Of a DNA stretch of 7,182 nucleotides, positions 4,654 to 7,182 are shown one piece after another. How positions within the stretch are numbered: the first letter of the stretch is position 1; each line of letters starts with the position of its first letter. The position numbers were made by a program, and so were the translations under genes. The notes beneath the pieces were generated by a model. The model was not told the DNA's origin. It was given only the letters and a program-made list of their open reading frames with translations, and made no database searches. The DNA comes from Candidatus Corynebacterium faecipullorum (GTDB taxonomy: Bacteria; Actinomycetota; Actinomycetes; Mycobacteriales; Mycobacteriaceae): assembly GCA_019114925.1 (NCBI GenBank), contig DXEO01000041.1, positions 1 through 7,182 on the forward strand. Direction: 5' to 3'.

Positions 4654-5354
4654 GTCGGCTCCCTCCGCAGAATCAGCGCGTTGTCGATACGCGGGGAGAA
4701 GTAGCGCACCACCAAGAGCACAAAGTAGGCACTCAGCGCCACCATGAGCAGCTGACCGGGAAATAGAAAGCTCGCGAGAATTCCCAGGGCCGCCGCGGAC
4801 AAAGGAAGTGAGTAATCCTTGTTGTTCTGAAAAGAGTCAATGGCAAGCACGATGAACAGGGCAACAAGGGCAAACTCGAGGCCCTTCACGGAAGGCGGAA
4901 TGGCCTGGCCTGCCACCGCGCCAATGATTCCGGAACCGACCCACAGGACTTGGCAATACAGCTGCACGCTAAAAACGAACACGCCGCTTGGGCGGGAGTT
5001 TCGGGGAAGGGCGGCGAGGACGGCATAGGATTCGTCGGTAAGCGCGTACGTCGAATAAGCGCGGCCGAGGCGGCTCGAAATCTCATCGCGCGGAAAGGTC
5101 AGCCCGTAGAAAATATGCCGGAAGTTGACCATGAAACCCGTCAGCGCGGCTACGGCGGGCGTCACGCCGCCGGTCACCATGGAAATGGCAAGGAATTCCA
5201 TCGAGCCAGCGTAAATAACGATGGAAAAGATGGGGGTCCACCACCAGTCGAAACCGGTCTGGACCATGAGCACGCCGAAGGCAAGCCCTAGCGGCACCAC
5301 CCCGACGGCGATGGGCATGCAGGTCCGTATTGCCTTGATGATCTCCGCACGCAT
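4638..5354 (-). CDS. azlC: AzlC-family large subunit of branched-chain amino acid exporter
   Basis: The 238-residue protein matches the AzlC/BrnF/YgaZ family in length and layout, forming the large membrane subunit that exports branched-chain amino acids with AzlD. Motifs are PLGLAFG (21-27), YAGSMEFLA (48-56), NFRHIFYGL (77-85), the acidic loop TDESYAV (106-112) and GLEFALVALFIVL (158-170). The C-terminus after residue 220 is hydrophilic. It follows yqgE by 35 bp on the same strand and overlaps azlD. The ATG at 5354 is 7 nt from a TAACAT hexamer, so the pair may have its own leaderless promoter in addition to read-through from pcnA-yqgE. The substrate specificity cannot be read from the sequence. 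Confidence 0.9.
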   Translation of the reverse strand: MRAEIIKAIRTCMPIAVGVVPLGLAFGVLMVQTGFDWWWTPIFSIVIYAGSMEFLAISMVTGGVTPAVAALTGFMVNFRHIFYGLTFPRDEISSRLGRAYSTYALTDESYAVLAALPRNSRPSGVFVFSVQLYCQVLWVGSGIIGAVAGQAIPPSVKGLEFALVALFIVLAIDSFQNNKDYSLPLSAAALGILASFLFPGQLLMVALSAYFVLLVVRYFSPRIDNALILRREPTCQTE

Positions 5355-5361
5355 GGCAGAG

Positions 5362-5367
5362 ATGTTA
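5362..5367 (-). promoter_or_regulatory. Possible -10 element for a leaderless azlC transcript
   Basis: On the minus strand this reads TAACAT, fitting TANNNT, and ends 7 nt before the azlC ATG. It shares its spacing with the three + strand cases at 1624, 2590 and 3037 but is a weaker match to TANANT. No Shine-Dalgarno sequence is well placed: the 35-bp gap on the coding strand is pyrimidine-rich. Confidence 0.42.
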
Positions 5368-5389
5368 GCGCAGAGGAAAAGGAAGAGCG

Positions 5390-5989
5390 CTAATTATCTT
5401 CATCAATATAGCGCGGGAAAGTGGCGAACAGCGGAAGGGGCATGGCCTGGCGGCGCATGACATCCGACCACGTATCCGTAGAGCCTGAGGAGACCACGTC
5501 CTGGGGCAGGGCAGGGGCCACGTACCACTCACCGCGATCAATTTCCTCATCGAGCTCACCCGGACCCCATTCGAAGTGCCCGGCAAAAAGCCGCATGCCC
5601 TCTACTAATTCGGTGACGGCCTCCGGACCGACGCGCAGATCAACGAGAGCCACGCGCGGGGCGAGGCGGCTCAGCGCCGGCTGCTTCTCAATGGCGACGC
5701 CCTGTTTAGTCAGCGCCACACCAATGGCCGCCTGCTGATTGTGCGGACCACCGATGTAGAGGGCCTGCGGCTTAGCAACCACAGGTAACCACTCCGGCAT
5801 GACGTTGAAAACGGCGACTTCGGAGCGCTTAGTCAGGTCCACGCCATAGGTACGCCCGGCATGCTGCTCGGTGATGAGGATGACGGAACGATTGTAATGG
5901 GGCGCAAGGACGTCGGGAGCCGCCACAAGGAGCTGGCCAGGGGCGGGATCGTTGCGCTCAAGGGCGTTGAAAAGTCTGTCTGCGTACAT
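5390..5989 (-). CDS. yqgE: YqgE/AlgH family protein (DUF179)
   Basis: This 199-residue cytoplasmic protein is of the length usual for the YqgE/AlgH family, a widely conserved fold whose biochemical role is not settled; in Pseudomonas AlgH was linked to alginate control. Recognisable blocks are the N-terminal NALERNDPAPGQLLVAAP (8-25), HYNRSVILI (31-39), YIGGPH (78-83) and the family signature RLFAGHFEWGPGELDEEI (133-150) followed by EWYVAP (154-159). It starts only 2 nt after the pcnA stop codon, so translation is probably coupled to pcnA; a GG directly precedes the ATG and no well-spaced ribosome binding site is evident. The acidic C-terminus ends in IDEDN. The linkage to pcnA is familiar from corynebacterial genomes and supports the assignment. 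Confidence 0.92.
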   Translation of the reverse strand: MYADRLFNALERNDPAPGQLLVAAPDVLAPHYNRSVILITEQHAGRTYGVDLTKRSEVAVFNVMPEWLPVVAKPQALYIGGPHNQQAAIGVALTKQGVAIEKQPALSRLAPRVALVDLRVGPEAVTELVEGMRLFAGHFEWGPGELDEEIDRGEWYVAPALPQDVVSSGSTDTWSDVMRRQAMPLPLFATFPRYIDEDN

Positions 5990-5991
5990 CC

Positions 5992-7182
5992 CTATCTAGA
6001 ATTCCACCACTCGCGCAGCTTCGCAATAGCAACCTCGCGCTCCAGCGGGCCTTCCTCCAGGCGCAGCTCCTTGAGGTAAGACCATGCCTTGCCCACCTCG
6101 GGACCGGGCTCAAGGCCGAGGATCTCCATGATCTCATTGCCGTCGAGGTCCGGGCGCACGCGTGCCAGGTCTTCCTTGGCCGCGATATCCGCGATGCGCT
6201 CTTCCAGCTGATCGTAGGTGCGCTGAAGGCGGCGGGCCTTGCGCTCATTGCGGGTAGTGCAGTCTGCGCGCACAAGCTTGTGCAGGCGCGGGAGGAGATC
6301 ACCGGCATCGGTGACGTAGCGCCGCACAGCAGAATCGGTCCACTGGCCATCGCCGAAACCGTGGAAACGCATGTGCAGGTAGACCAGCTGACCGATGTCC
6401 TCGGTCGTAGCCTTGGGGAACTTCAACTTGCGCAGGCGCTTGCGGGTAAGCTTCGCGCCCACCACCTCGTGGTGGTGGAAGCTGACCTTGCCATCGGCGG
6501 TATCGCGGGTATCCGGCTTGCCAATGTCATGGAGGAGCGCCGCCCACCGGAGAATCAGGTCGGGGCCGTCTTCCTCCTGCTCCATAGCCTGGCGCAGCAC
6601 GGTCAGCGAGTGCGCATACACATCCTTGTGCTGCGCGTGCTCATCGGGAGCCATGCGCAACGCGGGGATCTCCGGAAAAACGTAGTCCGCAATCCCGGAG
6701 TCAACGAGCAGGTCAATACCCTTCCACGGCGCAGCACCACAGATGAGCTTGTTGAGCTCCACCTGCACGCGCTCCACGGTGATCCGCTGGATTTCAGCAG
6801 CCATGTCGTTCATGGCATCGCGCACGCGCTGGGCGACGTCAAACTCCAATTGCGCCGCAAACCGTGCAGCACGAAGCATGCGCAGAGGATCATCGTGGAA
6901 GGAAATCTCCGGCGCATCTGGGGTATCGAGGATGCGGTTCGCTAGGTCTTCGAGGCCGCCCATCGGATCGTGGAATTCACGGGTACCGTCCGGGCGCAGC
7001 TCGATGGCCATGGCATTGACCTTGAAATCGCGGCGCACAAGATCGCCCTCGAGGGTATCGCCGTACATGACCTCGGGGTTGCGGGACTGCCCGTCATAAC
7101 TATCGGAGCGGAAAGTCGTGATCTCAATCTGCTGCCCCTTATAGGCCGCCGAGACCGTGCCGAAGTCGATGCCGGTATCCCA
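5992..7182 (-). CDS. pcnA: CCA tRNA nucleotidyltransferase, N-terminus beyond the window
   Basis: This class II nucleotidyltransferase adds or repairs the CCA end of tRNAs from CTP and ATP in the cytoplasm. The frame is open to the window edge, giving 396 visible residues; roughly the first 80-100, with the GG-x-VRD and DxD metal-binding motifs, are missing. Counting from the edge, seen are GQQIEITTFR (17-26), the RRDFKVNAM box (50-58), the DPMGGLEDL strand (72-80), DPLRMLRAARFAAQL (98-112) and ERVQVEL (137-143). A C-terminal HD domain contains LLHDIGKPDTR (His218, Asp219), typical of the actinobacterial and gamma-proteobacterial long forms and linked to phosphohydrolase activity. An internal ATG at 7068 is not the start, because conserved sequence continues upstream of it. 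The gene is named pcnA in corynebacteria although it is a CCA enzyme (cca), not a poly(A) polymerase. It heads the run pcnA-yqgE-azlC-azlD. Confidence 0.95.
   Translation of the reverse strand, partial: WDTGIDFGTVSAAYKGQQIEITTFRSDSYDGQSRNPEVMYGDTLEGDLVRRDFKVNAMAIELRPDGTREFHDPMGGLEDLANRILDTPDAPEISFHDDPLRMLRAARFAAQLEFDVAQRVRDAMNDMAAEIQRITVERVQVELNKLICGAAPWKGIDLLVDSGIADYVFPEIPALRMAPDEHAQHKDVYAHSLTVLRQAMEQEEDGPDLILRWAALLHDIGKPDTRDTADGKVSFHHHEVVGAKLTRKRLRKLKFPKATTEDIGQLVYLHMRFHGFGDGQWTDSAVRRYVTDAGDLLPRLHKLVRADCTTRNERKARRLQRTYDQLEERIADIAAKEDLARVRPDLDGNEIMEILGLEPGPEVGKAWSYLKELRLEEGPLEREVAIAKLREWWNSR

Noticed and set aside
6280..6945. A 221-residue open frame on the + strand
   Set aside because: It is fully antisense to the conserved pcnA gene; GC-rich codon bias in pcnA explains the long opposite frame.
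1..7182. A replication origin with DnaA boxes
   Set aside because: No TTATCCACA-type box clusters or dnaA/dnaN genes are visible; the parS sites only indicate nearness to the origin.
1..7182. Mobile elements, CRISPR arrays, tRNA or rRNA genes
   Set aside because: No transposase or integrase, terminal inverted repeats, regularly spaced repeats or tRNA cloverleaf patterns were seen.

Overview
The window looks like chromosomal DNA of a Corynebacterium or close actinobacterial relative, from the part of the chromosome near the replication origin. Three things support this. The coding sequence is fairly GC-rich and uses GC-rich codons. The right end holds the actinobacterial-type CCA tRNA nucleotidyltransferase gene (pcnA), which lies near parAB/rnpA/rpmH/dnaA in many actinobacteria. 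Two near-consensus parS sites, the ParB-binding centromere sequence, lie 2.8 kb apart at 229-244 and 3009-3024. No replication gene or DnaA box is visible, so oriC itself is outside the window.

Layout, left to right. Positions 1-243 have no convincing gene but contain a small inverted repeat, a nested stem-loop that ends the first gene, and parS site 1. A sodium:amino acid symporter of the glutamate/SstT superfamily runs leftward (244-1479). Across a 157-bp intergenic region, an SdpI-family membrane protein with a cysteine-rich tail runs rightward (1637-2101). It is followed by a 190-bp structured region with two stem-loops, the second a good Rho-independent terminator. Next are a small exported protein of unknown function (2291-2551), a Tat-exported Rieske iron-sulfur lipoprotein (2603-2974), parS site 2, a BASS/YfeH-type transporter (3050-4009) and a tightly coupled unknown 102-residue protein (4016-4324).

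The right half is a leftward cluster, pcnA (cut by the window edge) - yqgE - azlC - azlD. pcnA matures tRNA 3' ends, yqgE encodes a conserved AlgH-family protein of unknown role, and azlC/azlD encode a two-component branched-chain amino acid exporter. azlD meets the rightward gene at 4324 with overlapping stop codons, so no intergenic space separates the two transcription units.

The clearest regulatory pattern is a -10-like hexamer placed exactly 7 nt before the ATG of four genes (SdpI-like, Rieske, BASS and azlC). This is the geometry expected of leaderless mRNAs, which are common in corynebacteria, and it explains why these genes lack well-placed ribosome binding sites. At the BASS gene the presumed -35 region falls inside parS site 2, so ParB occupancy could affect its transcription.

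The genes are mostly membrane or envelope functions plus tRNA maturation. I see no mobile element, CRISPR array, rRNA or tRNA gene. No complete undescribed system is demonstrable; the best leads are the parS/promoter overlap, the unusual Rieske lipoprotein with its small exported neighbour, and the symporter's altered binding-site residues.
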